This document shows positions 1 to 10,107 of a DNA stretch of 64,000 nt, piece by piece (position 1 is the stretch's first letter; every line of letters begins with the position of its first letter). The position numbers and the translations under genes are program-made. The stretch is from CBDCFV01 sp965216425. Its GTDB lineage: Bacteria > Chloroflexota > Dehalococcoidia > Lucifugimonadales > UBA3495. Below the pieces are notes generated by a model that was not told the DNA's origin, searched no databases, and saw only the letters and a list, made by a program, of their open reading frames with translations. The DNA is taken from the NCBI GenBank assembly GCA_965216425.1, contig CBDCFV010000005.1:1-64000 (forward strand), read 5' to 3'.

Positions 1-765
1 TGGTAGGCTGTGGAAACTGCCGCAGCAAATCCTGACCATGGCCAGGTCACGTACACTGTCTGTCCCTAATACAGTCCCGTCGTACGTAGCCGAGTCATTT
101 ACGATGACTCTGGCATTTACCGAGCCTGTCACCAAGTGCTCGTTGGTTATGACATACCCTGTCTGGCCATGCGTCTCGAAAATGACCCCGGATCCTACCT
201 TAGAACCAGCTTCGATGCGGACTACTGCGGGCCGGGTCCTCTTGACCATTGTGCTCAGCGAATGTACCCGATCTTTAGTTGGCAGTGGCCTAACCGTAGG
301 CGTTGGCGTGGGGTGCGGCATTGGAGTAGGTGTGGGTGTCAGCATAGGAACGAGAGTCGGCACAGGAGTAGCCGTAGGAATGGGTGTATCCATTGCCTTT
401 GGAATGGCGACTAAGGTGGCTTCTAGGTGGGCGGCGACTGTTGCGTCAATGTCCAGAGTAGGGGTGGGAGTCGTCTTAGGCATCTGGGTGATCGTAGGAA
501 GGATCGTATCGGTTGGCGTTGGCATAGCGACTAAGGTGGCTAGGCGGGCGGCGACCGTTGCTTCAATATCGGGTGTGGATGTAGGGGTTGCTGTCGGCAT
601 CGCAGCAGCAACGGCGGACTGAACAGTTGCGCCGATATCTGGCGTAATCGTTGGAGCAGGCGGCGGGATCTGGGAATCGCAGGCGACTGACAGTAAAAGC
701 ACCGTCGCTAGTGCCAATAGCCCCCAAAGCCTCACGCCATGTCTTTCCGTAAGTCCAAGGATCAT
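1..765 (-). CDS. HtrA/trypsin-like serine protease lipoprotein, C-terminus outside window
   Basis: Reading the minus strand from the ATG at 765 gives 255 codons still open at the window edge. Residues 13-28 are a hydrophobic signal followed by lipobox SVAC with Cys29, so the protein is predicted to be a lipid-anchored extracellular protein. A Thr/Pro-rich linker (residues 30-170) carries three copies of a DI-x-ATV motif (near 43, 66 and 105), the last two followed by AA-x-L and ATLVA. The protease-like domain follows: a GSGVI strand near 190, ITNEH with the presumed catalytic His210, and RDLAMVRI with the presumed Asp240. The catalytic Ser would lie beyond base 1. The spacing fits family S1C (HtrA/DegP). 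Plus-strand ORFs here are shadows of the Thr-Pro repeats. Domain assignment is from motifs only. Confidence 0.8.
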   Translation of the reverse strand, partial: MILGLTERHGVRLWGLLALATVLLLSVACDSQIPPPAPTITPDIGATVQSAVAAAMPTATPTSTPDIEATVAARLATLVAMPTPTDTILPTITQMPKTTPTPTLDIDATVAAHLEATLVAIPKAMDTPIPTATPVPTLVPMLTPTPTPMPHPTPTPTVRPLPTKDRVHSLSTMVKRTRPAVVRIEAGSKVGSGVIFETHGQTGYVITNEHLVTGSVNARVIVNDSATYDGTVLGTDSVRDLAMVRICCGSFHSLP

Positions 766-872
766 GCAAATCCCCAAATCCGGCAAATTGTTATTCAGAC
801 CAATGCAGGATAGTATAGCTATTCCAATTCCGAGAGGATATCGGGGGTATATTCCAGAGAAGATGAAGTTAG

Positions 873-2200
873 TACTACAGCCGCAGATCATACAGGTGCC
901 GTTTGTAGTGGCATTTCTGGGCTCTGGCTTGGTGGCGCCGTCTCCACCATGACCAGTACAGGATGAAATCAGGCGGTTGGTTGTCCGTCCATACAAGGCG
1001 GGTGAGCAGTCGGCGCACTTCCGGCACTGTCATGGGAATCAGCTCTTCATCCGGGCCGTAGCAGCCCCCTTTTCTCCCTGTTCCATGGCCTGATGCTTGA
1101 TCACGGACAGATACGCGTGGGCCAACATCGCCAACGTAATGTGCCGGTACCAGCCATCCCACCTCCGCACTTCATACTGGTCCAGCCCCACCCCCGCCTT
1201 CGCGAGGGCACGCTCTGTCCCTTGGCCTCCTCAAAGCATTCCTCTATGGCCCACCGGGTCCCGGCGACCCTCACCAGCTCCCCCGGGTTGGCCAGACTGC
1301 GCCGGGCCAGCAGCCAATAGCCCTTGCCAGGCTCCCTGAGGGGACGTATATCCACAGTGGCCCAGTCGTAGATCCGTGGTCCCTTGGCTCCGTCCCCGGC
1401 GCTGCCCCTCACCCAAGCGCATTCCTCAACCCCAGAGGCCAGACGGTCGGCCCTAACCTGTCGCGGTCCCCTGTCAGTCAAGGCCCACAGCTTCTCGCTG
1501 CGTTTGATGGCCAGTACGTGGGGAACGCACCGCCGTTCCAGCCACAGCCGCAGGTTGCGGTCGTTGCCGTAGACCTCGTCCTCGGCCACCCAGCCGAAGG
1601 GGACTCCCGACTCCACCGCCCGTTCCAGCATCAGCTGCGCCAGTCGGGGCTTGGTCTGAAAGCCGACACTCTCCGGCACCCCGGCCTCCCGGCGGCGCTC
1701 CCAGTCCTCCGCCCACACCTGGGGCAGGTACAACTCCCGGTCCAGCAGCGTCCTCCCCTTGGCACTGGCATAGGCCAGGAATACGCCAATCTGACTGTTC
1801 TCGATCCGCCCTGCCGTGCCGCTGTACTGACGCTGCACCCCAACCGACTTGTCCCCTTTCTTGAGGAATCCGGTCTCGTCCACCGCCAGAACTGCGTCAG
1901 CGTCGGCCAGATACTCGATCACATAGCTCTTCAAGTCATCGCGAACCAGGTCCGCGTCCCACCGGTAGTTGTACAACAGGCGCTGCACCCCATCGGGAGT
2001 GGCGTCGCCTGCCCGCTCCGCCAATTGCCAGCCGTTCTTGCGCTCCACTGGGCTGAGCAACCCCTTCAGATAGTCCAGCACCCGCCCCGCGGCTCAGGAC
2101 GCCGGAACCGTCCCGCAATGCACTCGTGCACCCGCTCGATGCCCTCAGCCCAACGTGTGACCTCAGCCACCTCTGAGGTGGACCCCGTTGTTAGGACAGA
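873..2200 (-). mobile_element. IS701-family element, copy 1 (decayed)
   Basis: The element carries a minus-strand transposase. Its end near 869-886 reads TTAG then TACTACAGCCGCAG, matching the terminal repeat at 46411-46430 and related to the end at 7433-7444. TTAG fits the YTAR target of IS701. The end upstream of the transposase is not clearly recognisable. It lies between the 765 protease lipoprotein and a recombinase promoter. Confidence 0.75.
875..2200 (-). pseudogene. IS701-family transposase, frameshifted
   Basis: DDE transposase of the IS701 group. The core (about 2081-1101) contains AVDETGFLKKG, YSGTAGRIENSQ, EDEVYG and RWAIEECFEEAKG, which are typical of the family. At least three frame changes break it. 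The N-terminal part (RWAEGIERVHECIAGRF) is in another frame upstream of 2090. The YRHITLAMLAHAYLS segment lies in a second frame near 1150-1090. The last part (GPDEELIPMTVPEV to the stop at 875) is in a third. It is clearly non-functional as read. Confidence 0.85.
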
Positions 2201-2380
2201 GTCGAGGCCGAATTAAGCGAGAGTGCCTCCGCACCTCCAGTGATGCTAGCGTGCCGGAGTGGCGCCCGGCCGCTATCGGTCCGGTGAACCGGAGCCGCCC
2301 TTGTCCGGCCTTCTCCCCCTCCCTGCGGTCGTCACGCAAACGCCCCTTTACGTGACTGTCACATTACTGACACTTTCCCG

Positions 2381-2409
2381 TTGCCTAGCCCGTCACATAA
2401 AGGTATAGT
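2381..2409 (+). promoter_or_regulatory. Promoter giving a leaderless recombinase transcript
   Basis: TTGCCT (2381-2386) and TATAGT (2404-2409) are separated by 17 bp, and the ATG at 2416 is six bases past the -10. Transcription would start at or next to the start codon, and no ribosome binding site is visible. Two GTCACAT-type half-repeats (near 2358 and 2392) overlap the promoter and could be an operator. Confidence 0.6.
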
Positions 2410-2415
2410 CCGGGC

Positions 2416-3069
2416 ATGACCACTTACGGCTATATCAGGACCAGCCGGCAGCGCATCCAGGGAACCGCCGGCAGCGACCCAGAAGCCCAAGCCCACCAGC
2501 TCCGTCAGGAGGGAGTCCCCGAGGCCAACATCTTCCGCGACGTGGGTGTCTCAGGAGGCACGGGCACCAACAGCCGGGCCGGCTGGCGGGTCCTCAACGC
2601 CCAACTGGTCTCGGGAGATATCCTGGTGGTGGTGGCCATCGACCGGATCGGACGCCGCTGGATGGACACGGTGAACGCGGTGCGGGACCTGCGCACCAGG
2701 GAGGTCAGGATCAGGTCCCTGGCCGAGTCCGAAGCCACCTGGGTCACCTACCTGGCCGCGGAGCCGGACACTGCCGAGGCGGTGATCGGGGATATTCTGA
2801 CCACCTTCATGGCCTGGGCCGCGGAGCAGGAGCTGCAGGCGGTGAGCCGCCGGACCAGGGCAGGCCTGGAGCGGGCCAGGGCCGAGGGGAAGACCCTGGG
2901 TCCGCCTACCCGGGTTGACGATGACCAAGTGGAAGCCATGGCCAGGCTGAGGCGGGAAGGGCAGAGCTTCCGGTCCATAGGCAGGATGTTCGGAGTATCG
3001 CGCACCACGGTGCAACGGCGGCTGCAGGAACAGGAAGCTGGGAATCTTGAGGATTCACGGACTGCTTAG
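2416..3069 (+). CDS. Small serine recombinase (resolvase/invertase family)
   Basis: A 217-aa protein. The N-terminal catalytic domain starts YGYIRTS with the presumed nucleophile Ser10, followed by the family segments GVSGG and AIDRIGRRW. A long helix follows, then a C-terminal helix-turn-helix (SFRSIGRMFGVSRTTVQRRL, about residues 177-196). It should cut and rejoin DNA at a short site through a phosphoserine intermediate. It is intact and has its own leaderless promoter. No paired transposase or inverted segment is evident, so the substrate is unknown. A fragment of a close homologue lies at 25670-25860. Confidence 0.88.
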   Translation: MTTYGYIRTSRQRIQGTAGSDPEAQAHQLRQEGVPEANIFRDVGVSGGTGTNSRAGWRVLNAQLVSGDILVVVAIDRIGRRWMDTVNAVRDLRTREVRIRSLAESEATWVTYLAAEPDTAEAVIGDILTTFMAWAAEQELQAVSRRTRAGLERARAEGKTLGPPTRVDDDQVEAMARLRREGQSFRSIGRMFGVSRTTVQRRLQEQEAGNLEDSRTA

Positions 3070-3519
3070 CAGAAAGCGAAGCAGAGGCATCGTCATGGCC
3101 CAGGACCTGGCGGCGAGGTCAACGGAAAGACGGTGCGGAACGCCCTGAAGGCGGGACCGTGAACATGACGCAACAGCGGATTACGGGAACCAAACCGGGG
3201 GAGACTGAGACAAGGGGGAACATGACGAACTGAAACTGCTGCTGGGCCGCTCCAAGCCCAGCGAGAGGCTGACCCGGGAGTAGATCGCCGCCTTCGACAA
3301 GGTGAACGTGCCTCCCGTGCCTCCCTCTCCGCCGGCGAAGCCGCCTCGGAAGAATGGCTGTCAATGGCGCCGAGAAAGTGGCCTGCTGGGGAGGCGTAAT
3401 GGTGGCCCACCAGTAATACGCCTCGGGATAGAAGGGGATCTTTCTCCTTCCGCTCCGGGCATGTTCAGCTCTCTTGGTTTCCCGGTGCTCTCACCGTCCG
3501 TGAAATTGGAACTCGAACT
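3070..3519 (+). other. Gene-poor stretch with a decayed coding remnant
   Basis: No intact gene. A broken reading frame can be followed from about 3163 (MTQQRITGTKPGETETRG) and, after a frame change near 3230, through LKLLLGRSKPSERLTRE. A stop at 3282 and IAAFDKVNVPPVPP follow. It looks like the remains of a small host gene of unknown function. Confidence 0.3.
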
Positions 3520-4233
3520 TCAGAGTCGGTCCTCTTCCGGAAGAGGTCCCTTTGACCAGCACTTATCGCACAACGTCACGAAATTATCGTCCTCAATGGC
3601 GTGGAAATGGACTTCTTCCGACCGCAATCGGCTGTCGCACTGCGAGCATCCGGGCGGCTTGTCTGAACGTCCTGATTCCAGCCGGTCCAGGCAATCCTCG
3701 ACTGCGGGCAGACATTCCTCCCACGGTACTCCCAGACCCTGCCAACGATTGCCGTCGAACTCCCCCCTGAACACGTTGGGGTCGGAGTCAAGGAAGTCGA
3801 TCAACTCCTGCCCTGTCTTCCACCTGGGGTGTTCCTCGATTGTTGCCAAGGGGTCCACTTCAATCCTGGCCACCATCGGCCCCGGAATGTCTCCTCCTCC
3901 CATCTCGCCGTCCAGGTCGATTTCCCTGAGTCCGATGTTGTCGTGGTGGGCTTCGGTCATTTCGAAGTTGACCGACCGCAGGGTGATCGCGTCAATCTGC
4001 TCCATTTCGGACAGCGCCGGGTCGTCGGGCGGGTTCACCTTGTACCGGCGGTTTCCGCCGATGCTCATTCCCAGCGGCCGGAGCCCTGGTACGGCACCCT
4101 GCGGCGCTTCCAGTGGTGGGTAGTCGAACGAGTCCGGGGCTCCAGCGCCTCCGAAGTTGCTCTCTGTCCTCGCCCTGTTAACCTTTCGCTGCTGTGCCTT
4201 CTTGGTCTTTCTCTTGTTCTTGCTGACCGGCAT
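3520..4233 (-). CDS. Unknown protein with a C-terminal CxxC/CxxC zinc-ribbon-like motif
   Basis: A 237-aa protein from the ATG at 4233, which has GAGGA 5 nt upstream. A GTG at 4248 is an alternative start. The N-terminus is very basic (KNKRKTKKAQQRK), the middle is acidic without a recognised fold, and the C-terminus has CSQC and CDKC about 27 residues apart, suggesting one metal site. I do not recognise the family. It lies alone between a recombinase remnant and an IS21. Confidence 0.6.
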   Translation of the reverse strand: MPVSKNKRKTKKAQQRKVNRARTESNFGGAGAPDSFDYPPLEAPQGAVPGLRPLGMSIGGNRRYKVNPPDDPALSEMEQIDAITLRSVNFEMTEAHHDNIGLREIDLDGEMGGGDIPGPMVARIEVDPLATIEEHPRWKTGQELIDFLDSDPNVFRGEFDGNRWQGLGVPWEECLPAVEDCLDRLESGRSDKPPGCSQCDSRLRSEEVHFHAIEDDNFVTLCDKCWSKGPLPEEDRL

Positions 4234-4400
4234 TCGCGTCCTCTTCACGCTCCTTATGAATTGGGCCTAATTTTACTCCGACTCCGGCAGGTGTAAACGG
4301 CGGAGTTAAAGTGGGCCGTGCGGGCGGAAGATTGCTGAGTATCGGCGACTGAATACTGTACCGTCCGCCATCATTCATAGGGTTGTAGCCGACCCCATGG

Positions 4401-5889
4401 ATGGTGCGATGGATGTTCAAGGTGGACGTATATCTGCGGGTTCGCCGGGCGGTGATGGTGGATGGCATGAGCATGCGGGAAGCAGCCCGGGTGTTCGGTC
4501 TGCACCGGGACACCGTGCGCAAGATGCTGGCTTATTCGGTCCCGCCGGGGTACCGGAGACAGAGTTCACCCAAGAGGCCCAAGCTGGAGCCTTTTACCGG
4601 CGTCATCGACCGGATCTTGGAGGACGACCTCAGGCGTCTCAGGAAACAGCGCCACACCGCCAAGCGCATCTTCGAGCGTCTCAGGGACGAATACGGATTC
4701 GACGGCGGATACACCACGGTCAAGGACTACGTTAGAGAGCACCGCCGTCAGACCAAGGAGATGTTCGTGCCGCTGTCCCATCCCCCGGGCCACGCCCAGT
4801 GCGACTTTGGCGAGGCTCTGGTGGTCATCGGCGGCGTGGAGCAGAAGGCTCACTGCTTCGTCATCGACCTGCCCCACAGCGACGGCTGCTTCGTCAAGGC
4901 CTACCCGTCCGAGACCACCGAGGCCGTCCAGGAAGGCCACGTGTCAGCCCTCGCCTTCCTGGGAGGAGTCCCGCAGAGCATTCTCTACGACAATACTGGG
5001 CGACGGCCGACGCCAGCGCACCCGCGCCTTCACCGAGCTGCAGTCCCACTACCTGTTCGAGGACCGGTTCGGCCACCCCGGCAAGGGCAACGACAAGGGA
5101 AAGGTGGAAGGCCTGGTGGGGTACATGCGCCGCAACTTCCTGGTGCCCATCCCGTCCTTCGAAAGCTTTGATGCGCTCAATGCCTACCTGGAACAACGCT
5201 GCTTGGAGCGGATGGACGCCCAGCTCAGGGGACATACGGAGACCATCGGTCAGAGGATGGAGCGGGACCTGGACGCCCTGCTGCCCCTGCCGCCGGTAGC
5301 CTATGATGCCTGCGACAAGCAGGCAAGCCGGGTGAGTTCGCTGTCCTTGGTCAGGTACAGGACCAACGACTACTCGGTGCCGGTGGCCTACGGATACCGG
5401 GACGTCCTGATAAGGGGCTACGTGGACGCAGTGGTGATCAGCTGCGGAACCGAGGTCATCGCCAGCCATCCTCGCTCCTACGAGAGAGACGACTTCGTCT
5501 ACGACCTCATCCACTACCTGCCGCTCTTGGAGCGGAAACCGGGCGCCCTGGACCAAGCCGCTCCGCTGCAGGGCTGGGCTCTGCCCGATGAGTTCGGGAC
5601 GCTACGCCGGTTGCTGGAGTCCCGCATGGGACGGCGGGGCAAACGGGAGTTCGTACAGGTGCTCAGGCTGCTGGAGATCTTCTCCCAGCAGGAAGTGCAC
5701 TCAGCAGTGAAAGATGCCATCCACCTGGGGGCGCTGAGCTTTGACGCAGTGAAGCACCTGGTGCTGTGCCGGCTGGAAGGACGGCCGCCCAGGCTGGATA
5801 TGGAGCTCTATCCCTACCTGCCCCGGGCCCGTGTGAGCACCACGTCTGCACGAGACTATATGACGTTGCTGTCGGGGCGGGCGGCATGA
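4401..5889 (+). pseudogene. istA: IS21 transposase IstA, one internal deletion
   Basis: The N-terminal HTH (REAARVFGLHRDTVRKML) and the DDE core with HAQCDFGEALV are in one frame to about 4998. The rest (ILGDGRRQRTRAF onwards, to the stop at 5889) is in another. At the junction the protein goes from LYDN straight to ILGDG. Family members have several residues between these (DNTK-x-AVA), so about 16-17 bp seem to be missing. The sequence aatac at the join suggests a short-homology deletion. Without it the protein would be about 500 aa. Confidence 0.85.
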
Positions 5890-6003
5890 ACGACCGGTCG
5901 ACGCTGCTATTGGAACACCACCTGAAGGAACTGAAGCTGCCCAGCTTTCTCAGGGAATACGGGAAGATGGCAACCCAGTGCGCCGCCGAGGGTGTGGACC
6001 GAC
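5886..6003 (+). pseudogene. istB: IS21 ATPase IstB, N-terminal fragment
   Basis: The ATG at 5886 overlaps the istA stop (ATGA), as usual for translational coupling in IS21. Only the N-terminus remains (LLLEHHLKELKLPSFLREY and about ten more residues). The Walker motifs are missing because the next IS starts here. Confidence 0.8.
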
Positions 6004-7444
6004 GAGTTGTCTGATAGGATGGCTGGACAGATTATGTTGGGTGGTTTGGGTGATGGATGCGGAGAGCTTCGAGCGGGTCTACGACAGCCTTCAGGAATTC
6101 CACGCCTTCTTTGCGGCCTCCTTCGGCCGCAAGCAGTGGCGGGAGCACAGCGGGAATTACCTTCAGGCGCTGCTGGTGCAGGACCAGGAGCGGCGCAACG
6201 CCGAGAATCTCTCGGAATCGGTGGGCATCTCGGCCCGGGCGATGCAGCGCTTTCTGACCGAGGCCCGGTGGTCCGATGAGACAGTCATAGGGCGGTTGCA
6301 GAAATACTTGGCCCCCAGGCTGGGACACCCGGAGGCGGTGTGGGTGTTCGATGGGAGCGACTTCCCCAAGCAGGGCAGGAAGTCGGCGGGAGTGGCCCGG
6401 CAGTACTGCGGCCGGCTGGGCAAGGTGGCCAACTGCCAGGGTGGGATGTTCCTGGCCTACGTCAGCCCGCTGGGCCGGGCGTTGGTAGACAAGCGGCTGT
6501 ATCTGCCCAAGAGTTGGACCTCCGACCAGGACCGGTGTGCTGCGGCGGGTGTGCCGGAGGACCGGCGGAACTACCGCTCGAAGACGGAGTTGGCCCTGGA
6601 GCTGCTGGAGCGGGCCATGGAGCTGGGCTACCTAAGGGCCCAGTGGGTTGCGGGAGACGACGCCTTCGGGATGTCCCCGTCCTTCCGGGAGGGACTGGAG
6701 GCTCTGGGGATGTGGTACGTGCTGGACGTTCCGGGCAGCACTACGGTCTGGCCCTTGGAGCCGGCTTGGACCAGTCCGGAATATCCAGGGTTCGGGCGAC
6801 CCCGCAAACCCAGGCTGCGGTCTGGGCAGCGCCGGACCATGGAGCAGCGCGGTGATGAACTGCCGGATGAGGCCTGGCAGGAGATAACGGTGGCCCAGGG
6901 AAGCCAGGGGCCGCGCACCTACCGGTTCAGCGCCCAGCGGGTGCGGGCCACCAGGAGGCGCAAGCCCGGCGAGGAGGGATGGGCCGTCTGGCGCCGGAAC
7001 CTGGACGGCAGCGAGCCCCGCTACTACCTGTCCAACGCTCCTGAGGACACAACCTTGGAGACCCTGGCGTACGTGGGTGGGTCCAGGTGGCGCATTGAAA
7101 CGGAGTTTGAGACTGAGAAGGGCGACGTTGGGATGGACGAATACGAGACCCGCAGCTGGGCAGGCTGGCACCACCACATAGCCATGTGCCTGCTGGGGGG
7201 AGCGTTCCTGCTGGGCCTGCAGCAGGATTGGGGGGGAAAAGATGCCCCGGATCACGAGACCGCAGGTGTGCCGGGTGGTGCGTGAGATGCTACCCCGGGA
7301 GCAGTTCGGGCCGGAGGAGTTGCTGCTATGGCTGGAGGAGACGCAGCTACGCAACGAACGGGCTCGCCGTTCCCACGAGAGACGCCGCTCCACCCGCCGC
7401 GAAGGCAGGATGGAGCCGCCACCTTAAACCCGTCGTTGTAGTAC
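6003..7444 (+). mobile_element. IS701-family element, copy 2
   Basis: A plus-strand DDE transposase (6053-7427) interrupts istB. The right end is the repeat at about 7429-7444 (CCGTCGTTGTAGTA), followed by CTAG, a YTAR target. The left end could not be matched to an inverted copy. The sequence to the right resumes in the middle of a host gene. Confidence 0.75.
6053..7427 (+). pseudogene. IS701-family transposase with a frameshift near the C-terminus
   Basis: The ATG at 6053 starts MDAESFERVYDSL. DDE landmarks are VFDGSDFPKQG, QWVAGDDAFG and RWRIETEFETEKG. Near 7233-7243 the frame is lost at a run of seven G and four A. The C-terminal 60 codons (MPRITRPQVCRVVREML to the stop at 7427) are in another frame. 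The homopolymer makes slippage or an assembly error possible. Otherwise the protein is complete. Confidence 0.8.
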
Positions 7445-7447
7445 TAG

Positions 7448-8268
7448 GCGAGTTGCGGTCACGCATAGAAACCATTTCCGCAATAATAGAGAGGGGACGA
7501 GACATCCCGGGATACGAACACTGCATCGGTGAACGATTCCTAACGGCGCACCAAACCAAAGCCCAGGAGACCAGAAAAGGCCCCGGCTATGTACTTCCAA
7601 CGGTTCAAAACCAGATTCCCTCCGGTGAGCCAAAAGGAGCCGATTTCTACAACGCTTCGATTGTGACCGGCGAATTCAGCAGATATTGGCTGACAGGGCG
7701 CGACCAACATCTCTTTACAGTCGCCATCGTAGACCACAACGGTCTCGTCATCACACCGGACGATAGATATCCCGTCGATTACATTATCTCACTCGCCACC
7801 GCCCGCCCGTTACCGGCCGGAACCTACACATTTGAAAGACACAGACAAACCTTCAGCTGGATCCCGTGCAACCACACAGTTCCAGGACGAAACTGGGAAG
7901 TCACCGTCGTTGCACCTGAGGGAACCCTTCACGAAGCCTTCTTTGACCCGGAAGAATCGGACGGAGCCACAGGCGCGTCCAAGACCAAGGGGACTCTTGA
8001 CCCTCCATCATTCAGCACCAACGGCACCGGGACAACCATCCAGAACTTGACCTGGAAGAACGACTCAGTCACCATGGAAATAACCCCCTTCAATTCCCTT
8101 GAGGGATACACCATGGAATTCATTGCCCTGGACGGTTCGGTGAAATCCAACCTGTCCTTCGATGAGGCAACAGCAGACCCGGAGGCCTCCGTCCTTACCT
8201 GGGAAATCTCAGAGCAACCCTGGCATGACGGAGACCAACTGATGCTGCGAATCAGAAAATCAAACTGA
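7448..8268 (+). pseudogene. C-terminal part of a host surface protein, 5' end lost to IS701
   Basis: About 273 codons are open from the IS701 end. The sequence is soluble and beta-rich. It includes VDHNGLVITPDDRYPVDY and PLPAGTYTFERHRQTF, then two Cys-free Ig-like stretches ending in WHDGDQLMLRIRKSN. Similar segments occur in extracellular multidomain proteins of Chloroflexota (recollection, not checked). The reading frame runs back into the IS, so the native N-terminus and signal peptide are absent. No function can be assigned. Confidence 0.6.
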
Positions 8269-8470
8269 CCACAATAAAATGAGTCGCCCCCAGACATCAG
8301 GACGATATACAATCACAGCGATGCCGTCACATGTTCAGGCCAAAGCCACGGGGACAGTTCAGGCAACAATTGGCACCCGAGAACGCTGCCGGAGAGAAGT
8401 GCGAAACCGCCGACTCAAAGCACACCTCCAACAGATACGGGTCCTATCTTCAGAACACTGAGGGCCTTTC

Positions 8471-8781
8471 ATGTTTTCTGAGAAATATGCCCAGCTTGAG
8501 CGCGGGGTCCACGAACAGGTTGAGCAAGACCTCATGGACCTGGGGGGGTGAAGTTGGACAACTATCTTCCCAACTCCACCCCATCGGAAACCGTTGATTA
8601 GGTCCTGGTCGCCGGCTTCAACAACCTCGGAGCATACCTGCTCTTCCGCATGAAGGCAGACCTCAAAGCCCGGCGCTACCACAGGGTCGGTACCTGCAAC
8701 GCCAGGGAATGCGACATCGCGGACGTCGTGTTTGCAGCAGAGGGGTACGCCTACATGCCAGAGGACCCATACGACCGATAG
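8471..8781 (+). pseudogene. Decayed unknown gene fragment
   Basis: ATG 8471 opens MFSEKYAQLERGVHEQVEQD, stops at a G-run frameshift near 8545, and resumes in another frame (KLDNYLPNSTPSETVD). After an in-frame TAG it continues as VLVAGFNNLGAYLLFRMK and CNARECDIADVVFAAEGYAY, stopping at 8781. The VLVAG-N segment is faintly like uracil-DNA-glycosylase-fold proteins, but I would not assign it. Confidence 0.45.
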
Positions 8782-8860
8782 CATAGAGCCCCGAAGGGAC
8801 CCCGGAAGAACCGGGAAGCACTCAACATGGGGCAAACCGCCCTGGACACCAGCACTCTCC

Positions 8861-8910
8861 GAGAGCGGCCCCTGAAGGTCGAGTCAGGGACGACTCGACC
8901 CTTCGCTCTC
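8861..8910 (+). promoter_or_regulatory. Long two-part hairpin in the leader of the decarboxylase operon
   Basis: GAGAGCG (8861-8867) pairs with CGCTCTC (8904-8910). Inside it GGTCGAGTC (8877-8885) pairs perfectly with GACTCGACC (8892-8900) around AGGGAC. A smaller hairpin, CCCGG-AAGAA-CCGGG, sits at 8801-8815. No U-run follows, so it is not a classical terminator. An RNA control element or protein site is possible. It matches no riboswitch consensus I could recall. Confidence 0.45.
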
Positions 8911-8981
8911 CTCTGCGCGCGCGAATGCCGCATTCCGGTCGGAATAATCAAGCGACCTCGTCCCCAAGGAGTCACACCGCC

Positions 8982-10103
8982 ATGCTACCCAACATTCCCG
9001 ATGCCGCCCGAGACCGACTGAACGACATCCTGAAGACCCTTGCCGACATCGCACCAACCCAGGTCGGCTACCCCGGCAACCAGGACTTCGATTACTCGGA
9101 CCTCTACCCGTTTCTCCAGTATTCCGCCAACAATATCGGAGACCCGTTCCAAGGCAGCAACTTCCGCCTCAACACCCACGACATAGAACGCGAGGTCATT
9201 ACGACCTTCGCCGATCTCTTGCACCTAGAACAGGAACAAGCCTGGGGCTACGTCACCTCCGGCGGAACCGAGGGCAACATGTACGGCCTCTTCATGGGCC
9301 GGGAACTGTTCCCAAGCGGCACTGTATACTTCTCTCAGGACACCCACTACAGCGTCATCAAGCTCCTCCGTATCCTCGGTATGCGAAGCGTCATGATCCG
9401 AAGCCTGGACAACGGAGAGATCGACTACGAAGACCTCAGGGAATCCCTCCGGGTCAACCCCGACACCCCGCCCATCATCGTCGCCAACATCGGCACCACC
9501 ATGAAGGGGGCCATAGACAACCTCGACAACATTCGGGAAATCCTGGCCGACCTGAGCATCCGGCATTCCTACATCCATGCCGACGCCGCTCTCAGCGGCA
9601 TGATACTGCCATTTGCCCCGGACCCCCAGCCCCACGGATTCGACGCCGGCATAGACAGCATCGCCATCAGCGGCCACAAGCTCATAGGTTCGCCCGTGCC
9701 GTGCGGCGTCGTCCTCACAAAGAAGGACTACGTGGCCCGCATCGCCCGGTCCATCGAGTACGTCGGCATCCTGGACACCACCATCCCCGGTTCCCGCAGC
9801 GCCCTGTCTCCACTCATCATCTGGCACGCCCTCCAGCGCCACGGCCTCAATGGCTTTCGGGAAATAGTTGGGAAAATGCTCGACACCGCGGAGTACGCCG
9901 TCAACCGCTTCAACGACTCTGGTATCCCCGCTTGGCGCAACCGCAACTCCGCCACCGTCGTATTTCCCAAACCCGGGCCGGAGGTATTCCGGAAATGGCA
10001 GATAGCCCCCTTGGACGACATCGCCCACATCATTACGATGCCCCACGTCACCCGCGGCACGGTCGACGAACTCATCGACGACTGCCGGAGATGGAGGCCC
10101 TAG
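8982..10103 (+). CDS. PLP-dependent group II decarboxylase, histidine-decarboxylase-like
   Basis: A 373-aa protein. The start at 8982 is set by AAGGAG (8966-8971) 10 nt upstream, and the open frame from 8925 is longer but lacks a site. The enzyme would remove CO2 from an amino acid, histidine by resemblance to the bacterial PLP enzyme. Features are YVTSGGTEGNMYG (phosphate binding), DTHYSV with the ring-stacking His122, YIHADAALSG (Asp to the pyridine N) and SGHK with the Schiff-base Lys233. The length and the position of Lys233 closely match Morganella-type histidine decarboxylase (Lys232). Substrate remains inference. The ACT gene follows after 4 nt. Confidence 0.85.
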   Translation: MLPNIPDAARDRLNDILKTLADIAPTQVGYPGNQDFDYSDLYPFLQYSANNIGDPFQGSNFRLNTHDIEREVITTFADLLHLEQEQAWGYVTSGGTEGNMYGLFMGRELFPSGTVYFSQDTHYSVIKLLRILGMRSVMIRSLDNGEIDYEDLRESLRVNPDTPPIIVANIGTTMKGAIDNLDNIREILADLSIRHSYIHADAALSGMILPFAPDPQPHGFDAGIDSIAISGHKLIGSPVPCGVVLTKKDYVARIARSIEYVGILDTTIPGSRSALSPLIIWHALQRHGLNGFREIVGKMLDTAEYAVNRFNDSGIPAWRNRNSATVVFPKPGPEVFRKWQIAPLDDIAHIITMPHVTRGTVDELIDDCRRWRP

Positions 10104-10107
10104 CCAA

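Larger units (their letters stand above)
4294..6003 (+). mobile_element. IS21-family element, truncated in istB
   Basis: istA and istB are in order with an ATGA overlap. The left end is placed near 4294 by family expectation and is not proven. The right part is lost where another IS701 element begins inside istB near 6000. A separate istB 3' fragment lies at 52913-53200 on the other strand. Confidence 0.75.

Noticed and set aside
38..622. Plus-strand Val/Gly-rich ORF
   Set aside because: It is the antisense of the Thr-Pro linker of the minus-strand protease lipoprotein, which has a signal, lipobox and catalytic motifs.
8782..8981. Glycine- or glutamine-type riboswitch
   Set aside because: Hairpins are real, but the conserved core sequences of the riboswitches I know are not present.
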